From Halomonas halophila (GTDB lineage: Bacteria > Pseudomonadota > Gammaproteobacteria > Pseudomonadales > Halomonadaceae), in assembly GCF_030406665.1 (NCBI RefSeq), contig NZ_CP129121.1, forward strand, positions 434,001 to 498,000: a DNA stretch of 64,000 bases. The letters run 5' to 3'. Position numbers and translations under genes: made by a program. Within the stretch, counting starts at the first letter, position 1. Every line of letters begins with the position of its first letter. The notes under the pieces are model-generated. The model had not been told where the DNA came from. It ran no database searches and was given only the letters and a program-made list of their open reading frames with translations. Below are positions 1 to 8,148 of the stretch, piece after piece.

Positions 1-425
1 ATGCGGCGCTCGTCCGCGGTGAGGCCGTCCGCGCTCTTCCACAGCGCGATGTCGGCGTTCATGTTCACTTCCTGGGGCATCCAGTGGTTGGCGCTGCCGT
101 CCAGGTACTTCTGCCACGCCCACTCGTACTTGAAGGGCACCAGCTGGTTGAGGTCGGCGCGGGCGTTGATCATCCGCTTCTGCTCGACGTCGATGCGCTG
201 GGCGCCCATCTCGAGTTCCTCGAGGCCGGCGGCCACGTCGAGTTCCTCGAGGGACTGCTTGGCGCGGGCCAGACGGTCCTGCTCGGCGACCTGGTAGGCG
301 CCGGCGCTGTCGCGGACCTCCTCGGCGGGTGCCTCGGCCTTGGGTGCGGGCTGCGGCGCCGGAGCCGGCTGCGGGGCTTCGGCGGTGGCGGTGTCGTCTT
401 CGTGGAACTCGTTCCAATCGATCAT
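1..425 (-). CDS. nrdB: ribonucleoside-diphosphate reductase, beta subunit (5' part; gene runs off the left edge)
   Basis: First 141 codons of the small subunit of class Ia ribonucleotide reductase, the cytoplasmic protein that carries the diiron-tyrosyl radical used by NrdA. Seen: start MIDWNEF, then an Ala/Pro/Glu-rich segment (about residues 12-40), then the conserved INARADLNQLVPFK and HWMPQEVNM blocks. The radical-site ligands lie beyond the window. The ATG at 425 has GGGAGAG a few bases upstream. A long low-complexity N-terminal extension is known in pseudomonad-type NrdB. It lies 127 bp downstream of nrdA on the same strand, separated by a hairpin, so the two are probably co-transcribed. 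Identity is secure; only completeness is lacking. Confidence 0.95.
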   Translation of the reverse strand, partial: MIDWNEFHEDDTATAEAPQPAPAPQPAPKAEAPAEEVRDSAGAYQVAEQDRLARAKQSLEELDVAAGLEELEMGAQRIDVEQKRMINARADLNQLVPFKYEWAWQKYLDGSANHWMPQEVNMNADIALWKSADGLTADERR

Positions 426-505
426 CTGTGTCTCTCCCGGTGGTCGGCCGGATGGTCCGCAGGCGTTCGCGTCGGGGGAGCGCTGCGGCAAGGGTAGAAG
501 GGGCG

Positions 506-531
506 GAGCCGGAGGGAGATCCCTCCGGCTC
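506..531 (-). terminator. nrdA-nrdB intercistronic hairpin
   Basis: Inverted repeat with 11-12 paired bases and a tiny loop (left arm starts gagccggaggga at 506, right arm ends at 531). It sits between the nrdA stop and the nrdB start. No T-run follows on the minus strand, so it may be an mRNA-processing or attenuating hairpin that adjusts the NrdA:NrdB ratio rather than a full terminator. Confidence 0.5.
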
Positions 532-552
532 GAGCGGTGGCGCGTGACGCCG

Positions 553-3456
553 TTACTGGCAGGCCTCGCAGCCCAGCTCGTCGATCTCGCCCGCGGAGGG
601 CGCACGGGAGCCGCCGCCGTTCTTGCCCTGCAGGAAGTCGTCGATGCCCTTGGGCTCCTGCTTGGCTTCCGGCGCGGCGGACGGCGTCGGGGCGGCGCCG
701 GGCGAGGCGTTGCTCACCGCGTTGAGGTTGCCGCGGTCCACGGTGGACTTCTCCACCGAGGTGGCGCCCAGGGCGCGCAGGTAGTAGGTGGTCTTGAGGC
801 CGCGGAACCACGCCATGCGGTAGGTCACGTCCAGCTTCTTGCCGGAGACGCCCTTGATGTAGAGGTTCAGCGACTGGGCCTGGTCGATCCACTTCTGGCG
901 ACGGGCGGCGGCCTCGACCAGCCACTTGGGCTCGACCTCGAAGGCGCTGGCGTACTTGGCCTTCAGGTCGTCCGGCACGCGGTCGATGGGCTGCACGGAG
1001 CCGTCGTAGTACTTGAGGTCGTTGATCATGACCTCGTCCCACAGGCCGCGCTCCTTCAGGTCGTTGACCATGTAGGAGTTGACCACGGTGAACTCGCCGG
1101 ACAGGTTCGATTTCACGAACAGGTTCTGATAGGTCGGCTCGATCGACTGCGAGACGCCGCAGATGTTCGAGATGGTCGCGGTCGGGGCGATGGCCATGAC
1201 GTTGGAGTTGCGCATGCCCTGGGCGGCGACCTTGTCGCGGATGCGATCCCAGTCCTGGGTCGTGGAGGTGTCGACCTCGATGTACTTCGCGCCGCGCTCT
1301 TCCTTCAGCTTCTCGACGGAGTCGATCGGCAGCACGCCCTGGCTCCATAGCGAGCCTTCGTAGCTCTGGTAGTGTCCGCGCTCGGCGGCCAGGTCGCTGG
1401 AGGCCTCGATGGCGTGATAGCTGACCAGTTCCATGGAACGGTCGGCGAAGGTCACGGCGTCCTCGGAGGCGTAGGCGATGTCCTGGGCGTAGAGGGCATC
1501 CTGGAAGCCCATGATGCCGAGGCCCACCGGGCGGTGCTTGAAGTTCGAGTTCTTCGCCTGCGGCACCGCGTAGTAGTTGATGTCGATGACGTTATCGAGC
1601 ATCCGCACCGCGGTCTTGACGGTCTTCTTCAGCTTGTCGCCGTCGAACTCGCCGTCGACCACGTGCTGGGCCAGGTTGATGGAGCCCAGGTTGCACACCG
1701 CGATCTCGTCGACCGAGGTGTTCAGGGTGATCTCGGTGCACAGGTTGGAGCTGTGGACCACGCCGGCGTGCTGCTGCGGGCTGCGCAGGTTGCACGGATC
1801 CTTGAAGGTGATCCACGGGTGGCCGGTCTCGAACAGCATCGAGAGCATCTTGCGCCACAGGTCCTTGGCCTTGACGCGCTTGAACAGCTTGAGCTGGCCG
1901 TTGCGGGTCATCTCCTCGTATTCCTGGTAGCGCTTCTCGAAGGCGGCGCCGTACAGGTCGTGGAGGTCCGGGCAGGTGGCCGGCGAGAACAGGGTCCACT
2001 CCTGGTCGTCGAAGACGCGCTTCATGAACAGGTCCGGCACCCAGTTGGCGGTGTTCATGTCGTGGGTACGACGACGGTCGTCACCGGTGTTCTTGCGCAG
2101 CTCGAGGAACTCCTCGATGTCGAGGTGCCAGCTCTCGAGGTAGGCGCAGACGGCGCCCTTGCGCTTGCCGCCCTGGTTCACGGCCACGGCGGTGTCGTTG
2201 ACCACCTTGAGGAACGGCACCACGCCCTGGGACTTGCCGTTGGTGCCCTTGATGTAGGAGCCCAGCGCACGCACCGGGGTCCAGTCGTTACCCAGGCCGC
2301 CGGCCCACTTGGAGAGCAGGGCGTTGTCGCGGATGGCGCTGTAGATGCTGTCCAGATCGTCAGGCACGGTGGTCAGGTAGCAGCTGGAGAGCTGGCTGCG
2401 CACGGTGCCCGCGTTGAACAGGGTCGGGGTGGAGGCCATGTAGTCGAAGCTTGAGAGCAGCTCGTAGAACTCGATGGCCCGCGCCTCGCGGTCGTCCTCG
2501 TTGAGCGCCAGGCCCATGGCGACGCGCATGAACATCACCTGGGGCAGCTCGTAGCGCACCTCGTCGCGGTGGATGAAGTAGCGGTCGTAGAGGGTCTGCA
2601 GGCCCAGGTAGGTGAACTGGGCGTCGCGGGTGTGGTCCAGGGCATCGCCCAGGCGCTCGAGGTCGAACTCGGCGAGCTGCGGGTCGAGCTGCTCGAATTC
2701 GATGCCCTTCTCGATGTAGGCCTGGAAGGCCGGCTTGTAGAAGTCGGCCATCTCCTGGTAGGTCGCCTCGTCGGCGATGCCCAGGAACGACAGCGCCTCG
2801 CGGCGCAGGTTGTCCTGCAGCAGGCGGGCGGTGACGTAGGTGTAGTTGGGATCCTTCTCGACCAGGGTCCGCGCGGTCATCATCAGCGCCTGGGAGACGC
2901 CGTCGGCGCTCACGCCGTCGTAGAGGTTCTTCAGCGAGTCCTCGACGATCTTCTGCGGATCGACGTTGGTGAGATTCTCGCAGGCGTCGAAGACCAGGGT
3001 CTCGACCCGGCCCAGGTCCAGCGGGCGAGTGCTGCCGTCCGGCGCGGTGACGTTGAGCGTCGGGTGCGGCTTCTCGATGTCGGCGCCGGCCTCGGCGCGG
3101 GCCCGGGCGTGCTCCTCGCGGTACAGCACGTAGGCGCGGGCGACCTTCTGCTCACCGGCGCGCATCAGGGCCAGTTCGACCTGGTCCTGGATATCCTCGA
3201 TGTGCACGGTGCCGCCGTCGGGCATGCGGCGCTGGAAGGCCTGGGCAATGCCCTCGGAGGCCTGCTGCACGAAGTCGCGGACCCGCGAGGAGGTGGCGGC
3301 GTTGTCGCCCTCCACGGCGATGAAGGCCTTGCTCAGGGCCACGGCGATCTTGCCGGCATCGAAGGGCGCGACATCGCCGGTGCGCTTGATGACACGCAGG
3401 GTCTGCGGAGCGGTGACGGAGACGGACGAGTGGTCCTGGGCAGCGGTGGTATCCAT
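553..3456 (-). CDS. nrdA: ribonucleoside-diphosphate reductase, alpha subunit (class Ia)
   Basis: Large catalytic subunit (967 aa) that reduces ribonucleoside diphosphates to deoxy forms together with NrdB. Two ATP-cone regions can be seen at about residues 20-113 and 135-225, giving the long form known from Pseudomonas (E. coli NrdA is 761 aa with one cone). Active-site elements: SSC at C359, NLCTE with C573 and E575, a second active-site cysteine in AVCNLGSINL, the YY pair in KTTYYLRAL for radical transfer, and the C-terminal shuttle pair C963/C966 (CEACQ). An upstream in-frame GTG at 3504 has no ribosome binding site, whereas the ATG at 3456 has GTAGGGA upstream, so 3456 is chosen. Likely controlled by NrdR and DnaA (sites listed separately). 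Confidence 0.97.
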   Translation of the reverse strand: MDTTAAQDHSSVSVTAPQTLRVIKRTGDVAPFDAGKIAVALSKAFIAVEGDNAATSSRVRDFVQQASEGIAQAFQRRMPDGGTVHIEDIQDQVELALMRAGEQKVARAYVLYREEHARARAEAGADIEKPHPTLNVTAPDGSTRPLDLGRVETLVFDACENLTNVDPQKIVEDSLKNLYDGVSADGVSQALMMTARTLVEKDPNYTYVTARLLQDNLRREALSFLGIADEATYQEMADFYKPAFQAYIEKGIEFEQLDPQLAEFDLERLGDALDHTRDAQFTYLGLQTLYDRYFIHRDEVRYELPQVMFMRVAMGLALNEDDREARAIEFYELLSSFDYMASTPTLFNAGTVRSQLSSCYLTTVPDDLDSIYSAIRDNALLSKWAGGLGNDWTPVRALGSYIKGTNGKSQGVVPFLKVVNDTAVAVNQGGKRKGAVCAYLESWHLDIEEFLELRKNTGDDRRRTHDMNTANWVPDLFMKRVFDDQEWTLFSPATCPDLHDLYGAAFEKRYQEYEEMTRNGQLKLFKRVKAKDLWRKMLSMLFETGHPWITFKDPCNLRSPQQHAGVVHSSNLCTEITLNTSVDEIAVCNLGSINLAQHVVDGEFDGDKLKKTVKTAVRMLDNVIDINYYAVPQAKNSNFKHRPVGLGIMGFQDALYAQDIAYASEDAVTFADRSMELVSYHAIEASSDLAAERGHYQSYEGSLWSQGVLPIDSVEKLKEERGAKYIEVDTSTTQDWDRIRDKVAAQGMRNSNVMAIAPTATISNICGVSQSIEPTYQNLFVKSNLSGEFTVVNSYMVNDLKERGLWDEVMINDLKYYDGSVQPIDRVPDDLKAKYASAFEVEPKWLVEAAARRQKWIDQAQSLNLYIKGVSGKKLDVTYRMAWFRGLKTTYYLRALGATSVEKSTVDRGNLNAVSNASPGAAPTPSAAPEAKQEPKGIDDFLQGKNGGGSRAPSAGEIDELGCEACQ

Positions 3457-3536
3457 GGCGCCGGGGTCCCTACCTTGTCGATTGAAGAAGGCCGCCGTGG
3501 GCACGACGGTTGACAGAATCTGGAGTGGTTGCTATG

Positions 3537-3583
3537 GCACAGTATATGGTGTGCTAGCCCCAAGCGGGCACAAGATAGTGTGC
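3537..3583. promoter_or_regulatory. candidate pair of NrdR boxes upstream of nrdA
   Basis: Two palindrome-like sites, gcacagtatatggtgt (3537-3552) and gcacaagatagtgtgc (3568-3583), resemble the NrdR box (acaCwAtATaTwGtgt). The first matches about 13 of 16 positions. The second is a shortened palindrome. Their start-to-start spacing (about 30 bp) is close to the three helical turns usual for NrdR pairs. They lie 80-130 bp upstream of the nrdA start. NrdR is the known zinc/ATP-cone repressor of bacterial RNR genes; binding here is inferred. Confidence 0.55.
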
Positions 3584-3599
3584 TTTCCCTCGTTCATCA

Positions 3600-3620
3600 A
3601 GTGGATAACTTTGTGGATGA
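3600..3620. promoter_or_regulatory. two DnaA-box-like sites upstream of nrdA
   Basis: agtggataa (3600-3608) and tgtggatga (3612-3620) each match the DnaA box TGTGGATAA at 8 of 9 positions, in the same orientation and 12 bp apart start to start. E. coli nrdAB is known to be controlled by DnaA through paired boxes upstream of its promoter, so the same link between replication initiation and dNTP supply is likely here. The remaining part of the 352-bp region (3457-3808) is AT-richer than its surroundings and must also hold the rstA promoter; a TATTCT at 3730 is a possible -10. Confidence 0.5.
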
Positions 3621-3808
3621 TTTGTGACCTTTCGGGGGGTGTTTCGAGGGCTTCTCGCCAGCCCGCGCGGTTGGGCCGCTGGCGCCGATTCGGGGTGGGC
3701 GTCGACGAGCGAAGGAACGCGTTGTCGGGTATTCTTTAGCTATCGGTGGTCGGACGAGTGCCGACGACCCACACCATCCGCACGCCCATTGAGGAAGATG
3801 ACGCACAA

Positions 3809-4522
3809 ATGGACGACAGCCTGGACCCTTCCGAGCAGGATCACGTACTGATCATCGAGGATGATGAGCGCCTGGCCGAGCTGACCCGCGACTACCTCGA
3901 GGCCAACGGCTTTCGGGTGACTCTCGAGCCCGACGGCGCCCGGGGTGTCGACAGCATCCTCGCCCTGCAGCCCGACCTGGTGATTCTGGACCTGATGCTG
4001 CCCGGCGAGGACGGCCTGTCGATCTGCCGTCGGGTGCGCGCCGACTACCCCGGGCCGATCCTGATGCTCACCGCCCGTACCGACGACATGGACCAGGTGT
4101 TGGGGCTGGAGATGGGCGCCGACGACTACGTGGCCAAGCCGGTGCAGCCACGGGTGCTGCTGGCGCGCATGCGGGCGCTGATGCGTCGCCGCGAGACCGG
4201 CGCCGTCGGTGAGGAGCCGCGGCTGGCGTTCGGGCCGCTGGAGATCGACAGCTCGACCCGTGAGGCCTTCCTCTCCGGCGAGCGCGTCGACCTGACCAGC
4301 GCCGAGTTCGATCTGCTGTGGCTGCTGGCCAGCAACGCCGGCCGGGTGCTGACCCGGGAAGAGATCTTCTCCCAGCTGCGCGGCATCAAGTACGACGGTC
4401 AGGATCGCTCCATCGACGTGCGGGTCTCGCGGATTCGCCCCAAGATCGGTGACGATCCCAACCAGCCGCAGCGGATCAAGACCGTGCGCAGCAAGGGCTA
4501 CCTGTTCGTCAAGGAAGGCTGA
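3809..4522 (+). CDS. rstA: OmpR-family response regulator, RstA-like
   Basis: DNA-binding response regulator of 237 aa. Receiver domain at about 12-125, with acidic pocket E17-D18-D19, phospho-acceptor D61 (LVILDLMLP) and the AKP lysine near 111. A winged-helix Trans_Reg_C domain follows at about 140-235 (RSIDVRVSRIRPKIG). An in-frame GTG at 3746 would add 21 residues but lacks a ribosome binding site; the ATG at 3809 is preceded by gaggaag. The stop codon overlaps the start of the histidine kinase gene (ATG within TGATG), so the pair is translationally coupled. The RstA assignment rests on the partner kinase, whose small periplasmic domain and HAMP layout fit RstB; the stimulus and targets cannot be read from sequence. 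Confidence 0.85.
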   Translation: MDDSLDPSEQDHVLIIEDDERLAELTRDYLEANGFRVTLEPDGARGVDSILALQPDLVILDLMLPGEDGLSICRRVRADYPGPILMLTARTDDMDQVLGLEMGADDYVAKPVQPRVLLARMRALMRRRETGAVGEEPRLAFGPLEIDSSTREAFLSGERVDLTSAEFDLLWLLASNAGRVLTREEIFSQLRGIKYDGQDRSIDVRVSRIRPKIGDDPNQPQRIKTVRSKGYLFVKEG

Positions 4523-6159
4523 TGGCGTCCTTCCGCCTGCTGCCCAGGGCCCTGTCCGACAGCACCTTCCTGCGGGTCTACGTGCTGCTGGCGCTGGCCC
4601 TGGTGATGAGTTTCGCCCTGGCGCTGCTGGCCATCACCGTGGTCGACAAGGTGCGGCGTCAGCACTATCAGGAACAGCTCGCCGAGGCGCCGATGACGCT
4701 GTTCAGCGCTCGGCTCGAGGCGCTGCCCGCGGAGAGGCGTGACGCCTGGCTGCGCGAACAGAGCGCCCGGCTCGGCATTCGACTGTCGCTGCACGAGATG
4801 ACCGACTATCCGCTCGGCTACTTCGAGCGCGCGCGGCTCGAGGGCGGCCAGACCCTGGTGCGTCAGACCGAGACCATGGGCTGGCTGCTGCACCGCCGGC
4901 TGGACGACGAGCCGCGGCTGCTGCGCCTGGAGCTGGCCTCGCTGGGTGAGCATCAGCTGGTGGGCCTGGCGCGGCAGCTGGGTCAGTGGCTGGTCGAGGT
5001 GCCCCCGGAGCGCCGCGCGGCGCGGCTCGACCGGCTGCGTAGCGGGGTGATCCAGCTGAGCCTGACCGACACGCCGCCCGAGGGGCTCGACCCGACGCGT
5101 CTGGCTTCGCTGAGCGATGCCGAGGTGGTGGTGCGCCTGCTGCCCCAGCGCTGGGCGATGTCGCTCTATCTTCAGCTGCCGGTCGCGTCGGGCGGGACCC
5201 AGTGGGTCGAGGTCGGCCCGCTCAACGCCTTCGAGCCGCTGCCGGCGTCGCTGTTGCTGCTGTTGCTGCTGATGCTGCTGGGCATGCTGGCGGTGATCAT
5301 CTACCTGATCGTGCGCGGCGTGGAGGCACGCATGGCACGCCTGGAACTGGCCGCCACCCGCATCGCCGCCGGCCGCCTGGACACCCGGGTCAAGGTCGAG
5401 GGCAACGATTTCCTGAGTCGGCTGGGCATGGCGCTGAACGGCATGGCGACTCAGGTGCAGTCGCTGCTGCGCGGCCAGCAGGACATGATCCGGGCGGTGT
5501 CCCACGAGCTGCGCACCCCGGTCGCGCGTATCCGCTTCGCCGTTCAGATGGTCGAGGACATGACCGACGAGCCGGGCGTGCGGCGCCATCTGCAGGGCAT
5601 CGACGCCGACATCACCGAGCTCGACGACCTGGTCGACGAGATCCTGACCTACGCGCGCCTGGGCAGCGAGACGGCCAACGGCGTGCCCATGGAGACCTCG
5701 CTGGTGGAGTGTCGCGCGATGGCCGAACGCGTCATCGAGGCGCTGCACCCGCTGCACGCCCAGCTGAGCCTCAGCTTGGTGCCCGGCGAGGAGGTGGAGG
5801 CCGCGGCCGAGTCGCGCTATCTGCAGCGGGCCCTGCAGAACCTGGTGGCCAATGCCTGCCGCCATGCCCGCGCCCGGGTGTTGATCCGCATCCACGGCGA
5901 GCCACGGCTGGTGCGCATCGACATCGAGGATGACGGCCCCGGGGTGCCGGTGGCCAAGCGCAGCGAGATCTTCAAGCCCTTCGCGCGTCTCGACGACAGC
6001 CGGGCCCGCAACTCGGGCGGCTACGGCCTGGGGCTGTCGATCGTGCAGAAGGTGATGGCCTGGCACGGCGGCAGCGTGATGGTGGACGCCAGCCCCTCGC
6101 TCGGCGGGGCGCGCTTCACGCTGCTGCTGCCCCAGCGCGCCGCGGGGCATGACGCCTGA
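4522..6159 (+). CDS. rstB: sensor histidine kinase, RstB-like
   Basis: Inner-membrane sensor kinase of 545 aa, partner of the overlapping response regulator. TM1 at about 18-38, a periplasmic domain of about 200 residues, TM2 at about 246-266 (leucine-rich), HAMP linker at about 267-320, HisKA with H328 in AVSHELRTP, then a HATPase domain with N box (LQNLVANACRHA), G1 (DIEDDGPGVP) and G2 (GGYGLGLSIV). It phosphorylates and probably dephosphorylates the regulator. The 3' end is 9 bp from the 3' end of metR on the other strand, so no terminator fits between them. The signal sensed is not visible; E. coli RstB belongs to the PhoPQ-linked acid/Mg response, which need not apply here. Confidence 0.85.
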   Translation: MASFRLLPRALSDSTFLRVYVLLALALVMSFALALLAITVVDKVRRQHYQEQLAEAPMTLFSARLEALPAERRDAWLREQSARLGIRLSLHEMTDYPLGYFERARLEGGQTLVRQTETMGWLLHRRLDDEPRLLRLELASLGEHQLVGLARQLGQWLVEVPPERRAARLDRLRSGVIQLSLTDTPPEGLDPTRLASLSDAEVVVRLLPQRWAMSLYLQLPVASGGTQWVEVGPLNAFEPLPASLLLLLLLMLLGMLAVIIYLIVRGVEARMARLELAATRIAAGRLDTRVKVEGNDFLSRLGMALNGMATQVQSLLRGQQDMIRAVSHELRTPVARIRFAVQMVEDMTDEPGVRRHLQGIDADITELDDLVDEILTYARLGSETANGVPMETSLVECRAMAERVIEALHPLHAQLSLSLVPGEEVEAAAESRYLQRALQNLVANACRHARARVLIRIHGEPRLVRIDIEDDGPGVPVAKRSEIFKPFARLDDSRARNSGGYGLGLSIVQKVMAWHGGSVMVDASPSLGGARFTLLLPQRAAGHDA

Positions 6160-6168
6160 GCCGGGCGC

Positions 6169-7083
6169 TCAGGCCGGCTTGACGCCCTCCAGCACCGCAA
6201 ACGAGGTCTCCCGGGCGGTGCGCAGGAAGTCTTCCATCCAGGGCGCATCGCGCGTCTCCTCGCGGATCGCCGCGAACAGCGTGCTCCACACCCCGTGCTC
6301 GCCCAGCGGCACCGCCTTCACGTAGTCCCGCTCCAGATATTCGGTCAGCGCCCAGTTGGGCAGCGCGCAGACGCCGCGGCCGCTGGCCACCAGCTGCATC
6401 ATCATGATCGTCAGCTCGGCGGTGCGTACCTCGCGGGGCCGGCAGTCGGCCGGGTCGAGGAACTGGGTGAAGACGTCCAGTCGTCCATGCTCCACCGGGT
6501 AGGTGATCAGCGTCTCGTCGACCAGGTCCTGCGGCGCCACGAAGGGGCGTCCGGCCAGGCGGTGCTGGCGGGCCACGGCCAGCAGTCCCTCGTAGCGGAA
6601 CAGCGGTTCGTAGTGGACGCCGGGCAGCGGCTGTGGATCGGCGGTGATCACCAGGTCGAGCTGCTCCCGGGCCAGGGCCGGCAGGGGGTCGAAGTGATGG
6701 CCGCCGGGAATGTCGATCTCCACCTCGGGCCAGTGATCGCGGAAGTGGTCCACGGTGGGCATCAGCCACTGGAAGCAGCTATGGCATTCGATGGCCATGT
6801 GCAGCCGGCCCTGTTCGTTGCCGGCCAGCCGGGCCAGGTCGCGTTCCGCCATGCGAACCTGGGGCAGCACCTGTTCGGCCAGCGCCAGCAGGCGTAGCCC
6901 GGCGCGGGTGAATTCCACCGGCCGGGTCTTGCGCAGGAACAGCGGGCTGCCCAGCCGCTCCTCCAGGTCCTTGATCTGGTGGGAAAGGGCGGACTGGGTC
7001 AGGTGCACCCGCTCGGCGGCTTCGACCAGGGAGCCGGCGTCGCGCAGGGCGATGAGCGTGCGGAGGTGGCGGAGTTCGAGCAT
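6169..7083 (-). CDS. metR: LysR-family regulator of methionine biosynthesis
   Basis: Transcription regulator of 304 aa. N-terminal HTH at about 1-60 (SLVEAAERVHLTQSALSHQIKDLE), then a LysR substrate-binding domain. The diagnostic MetR block AIECHSCFQWLMP and the GGHHFDP stretch make MetR much more likely than a generic LysR protein. In enterics MetR activates metE and metH with homocysteine as co-inducer. Here the divergent neighbour is a lipoprotein gene and no met structural gene is within the window, so its targets are elsewhere. The start ATG at 7083 gives the canonical MLELRHLRTL beginning. An AT-rich divergent region lies upstream. Confidence 0.9.
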   Translation of the reverse strand: MLELRHLRTLIALRDAGSLVEAAERVHLTQSALSHQIKDLEERLGSPLFLRKTRPVEFTRAGLRLLALAEQVLPQVRMAERDLARLAGNEQGRLHMAIECHSCFQWLMPTVDHFRDHWPEVEIDIPGGHHFDPLPALAREQLDLVITADPQPLPGVHYEPLFRYEGLLAVARQHRLAGRPFVAPQDLVDETLITYPVEHGRLDVFTQFLDPADCRPREVRTAELTIMMMQLVASGRGVCALPNWALTEYLERDYVKAVPLGEHGVWSTLFAAIREETRDAPWMEDFLRTARETSFAVLEGVKPA

Positions 7084-7269
7084 GCTTTTGAGCTAACTTC
7101 ATGATGATGAAGAGCAAGTTTAGTTTTATTCAGACGTATGGGCCAGTCGGATGCCGCGGCCCGCGTCGAGGTCGTGCCATGGCTTCGGAGCGCGGGGCAT
7201 GGCGCCAAATGCGCTCGGCGGCTGGTATGCTGGCGACGATGGAGTCTCGTCGCACAAGGAGTCATTGCC

Positions 7270-8031
7270 ATGTTCCGCCTTTCTTCCTGCCGGATCGCCC
7301 TGCCGCTGCTGATGTCGCTGGGCCTGTCCGGCTGCATCACCTACGTCAACTCGCCGACCCCCGAGCCCGCTCCCGAGCCGCCCGAGACCAGTGACGCGGG
7401 CACGTCCGCCGAGGCCGACGCGCCCAAGGCGCCGTTGCTGCCGTCGACGCTGTTTCCCGGCGAGGCCGACGAGCTGGTCGGCTGGCGCTGCACCCCGGCC
7501 CAGGATCTGGTGACCGCCGAGGGCGACGACGAGCTGCGACTGTGGTCGGCCCTCGGCGCCACGCGGCTCACGCCGTCCGTGGTGGCCAGTGGCAGCCGCT
7601 ATCAGAACGGCGGGCTGAGCGTATGGCTGAAGGGCGACGAGGCGCTGGTCGAGAGCCAGCGGGGCCGGCTGGACTGCCGGCGCGACATCACCCTCGATGC
7701 CCTGACCCGCGAAGGCCATCCCGGCGTGATGTTCCACGGCCGTGGCAACGAGCCGGGCTGGCACCTGGCACTGGCCAACGACGTGCCCGAGCTCGACCTG
7801 ACGCTCGACTACGGCGAGCGTGAGATGACGCTGCCCTATCGGGTGACCACCCTCGACAACGGCGCCGGCCGGGTGATCCTGGCCAGCGGCCAGGCAGCGC
7901 GGCCCTTCACGCTGCGCATCGAGGCCAAGGCCTGTTTCGATGACATGAGCGGCCAGCCCTGGCCGGCCCGGGTGACGCTGTCGCTCAACGGCGAGACCTA
8001 TCGGGGCTGCGGGCAGGGGATCGCGCCCTGA
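7270..8031 (+). CDS. lipoprotein with MliC-type lysozyme-inhibitor domain and COG3650-like C-terminal domain
   Basis: A 253-aa predicted lipoprotein: signal peptide with lipobox LSGC, lipidated at C22, then a Pro/Glu/Ala-rich linker (about 25-55). Residues of about 70-140 contain VGWRC...VVASGSRYQNGG...WLKGDEA, the signature of membrane-bound lysozyme inhibitors of c-type lysozyme (MliC). The second half (HGRGNEPGWHLALAN, then ACFDDMSG and YRGCG) resembles COG3650-type domains. It probably sits in the outer membrane facing the periplasm and protects murein. The start at 7270 has AAGGAG 8 bases upstream. The domain calls rest on motif recognition; a HHM search would settle them. Confidence 0.75.
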   Translation: MFRLSSCRIALPLLMSLGLSGCITYVNSPTPEPAPEPPETSDAGTSAEADAPKAPLLPSTLFPGEADELVGWRCTPAQDLVTAEGDDELRLWSALGATRLTPSVVASGSRYQNGGLSVWLKGDEALVESQRGRLDCRRDITLDALTREGHPGVMFHGRGNEPGWHLALANDVPELDLTLDYGEREMTLPYRVTTLDNGAGRVILASGQAARPFTLRIEAKACFDDMSGQPWPARVTLSLNGETYRGCGQGIAP

Positions 8032-8101
8032 GGGGCAGGATGTTCGACGCGATCGAATGATAGGCGCGGTTTTTTCCGCTTATCGTGGCCAAAAACGAAT
8101 A

Positions 8102-8107
8102 TATAAT
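8102..8107 (+). promoter_or_regulatory. possible -10 element of azoR
   Basis: A perfect TATAAT lies 42 bp upstream of the azoR start in an AT-rich patch. I see no convincing -35 hexamer at 16-18 bp spacing, so an activator-dependent or weak promoter is possible. Confidence 0.4.
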
Positions 8108-8148
8108 GGCGATCATTCTTACGCTCACGAAGCTTCAAGGAGATCGCC

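Noticed and set aside
3457..3504. GTG start that would lengthen NrdA by 16 residues
   Set aside because: No ribosome binding site; the ATG at 3456 has one and gives the family-like N-terminus.
7098..7113. ttcat...atgaa dyad near the metR start as a MetR site
   Set aside because: The MetR consensus is TGAA-N5-TTCA; here the half-sites are in the opposite order, so it is only a dyad of unknown meaning.
8101..8120. Fur-box-like stretch at the azoR promoter
   Set aside because: Only about 11 of 16 positions agree with the consensus; too weak to call.
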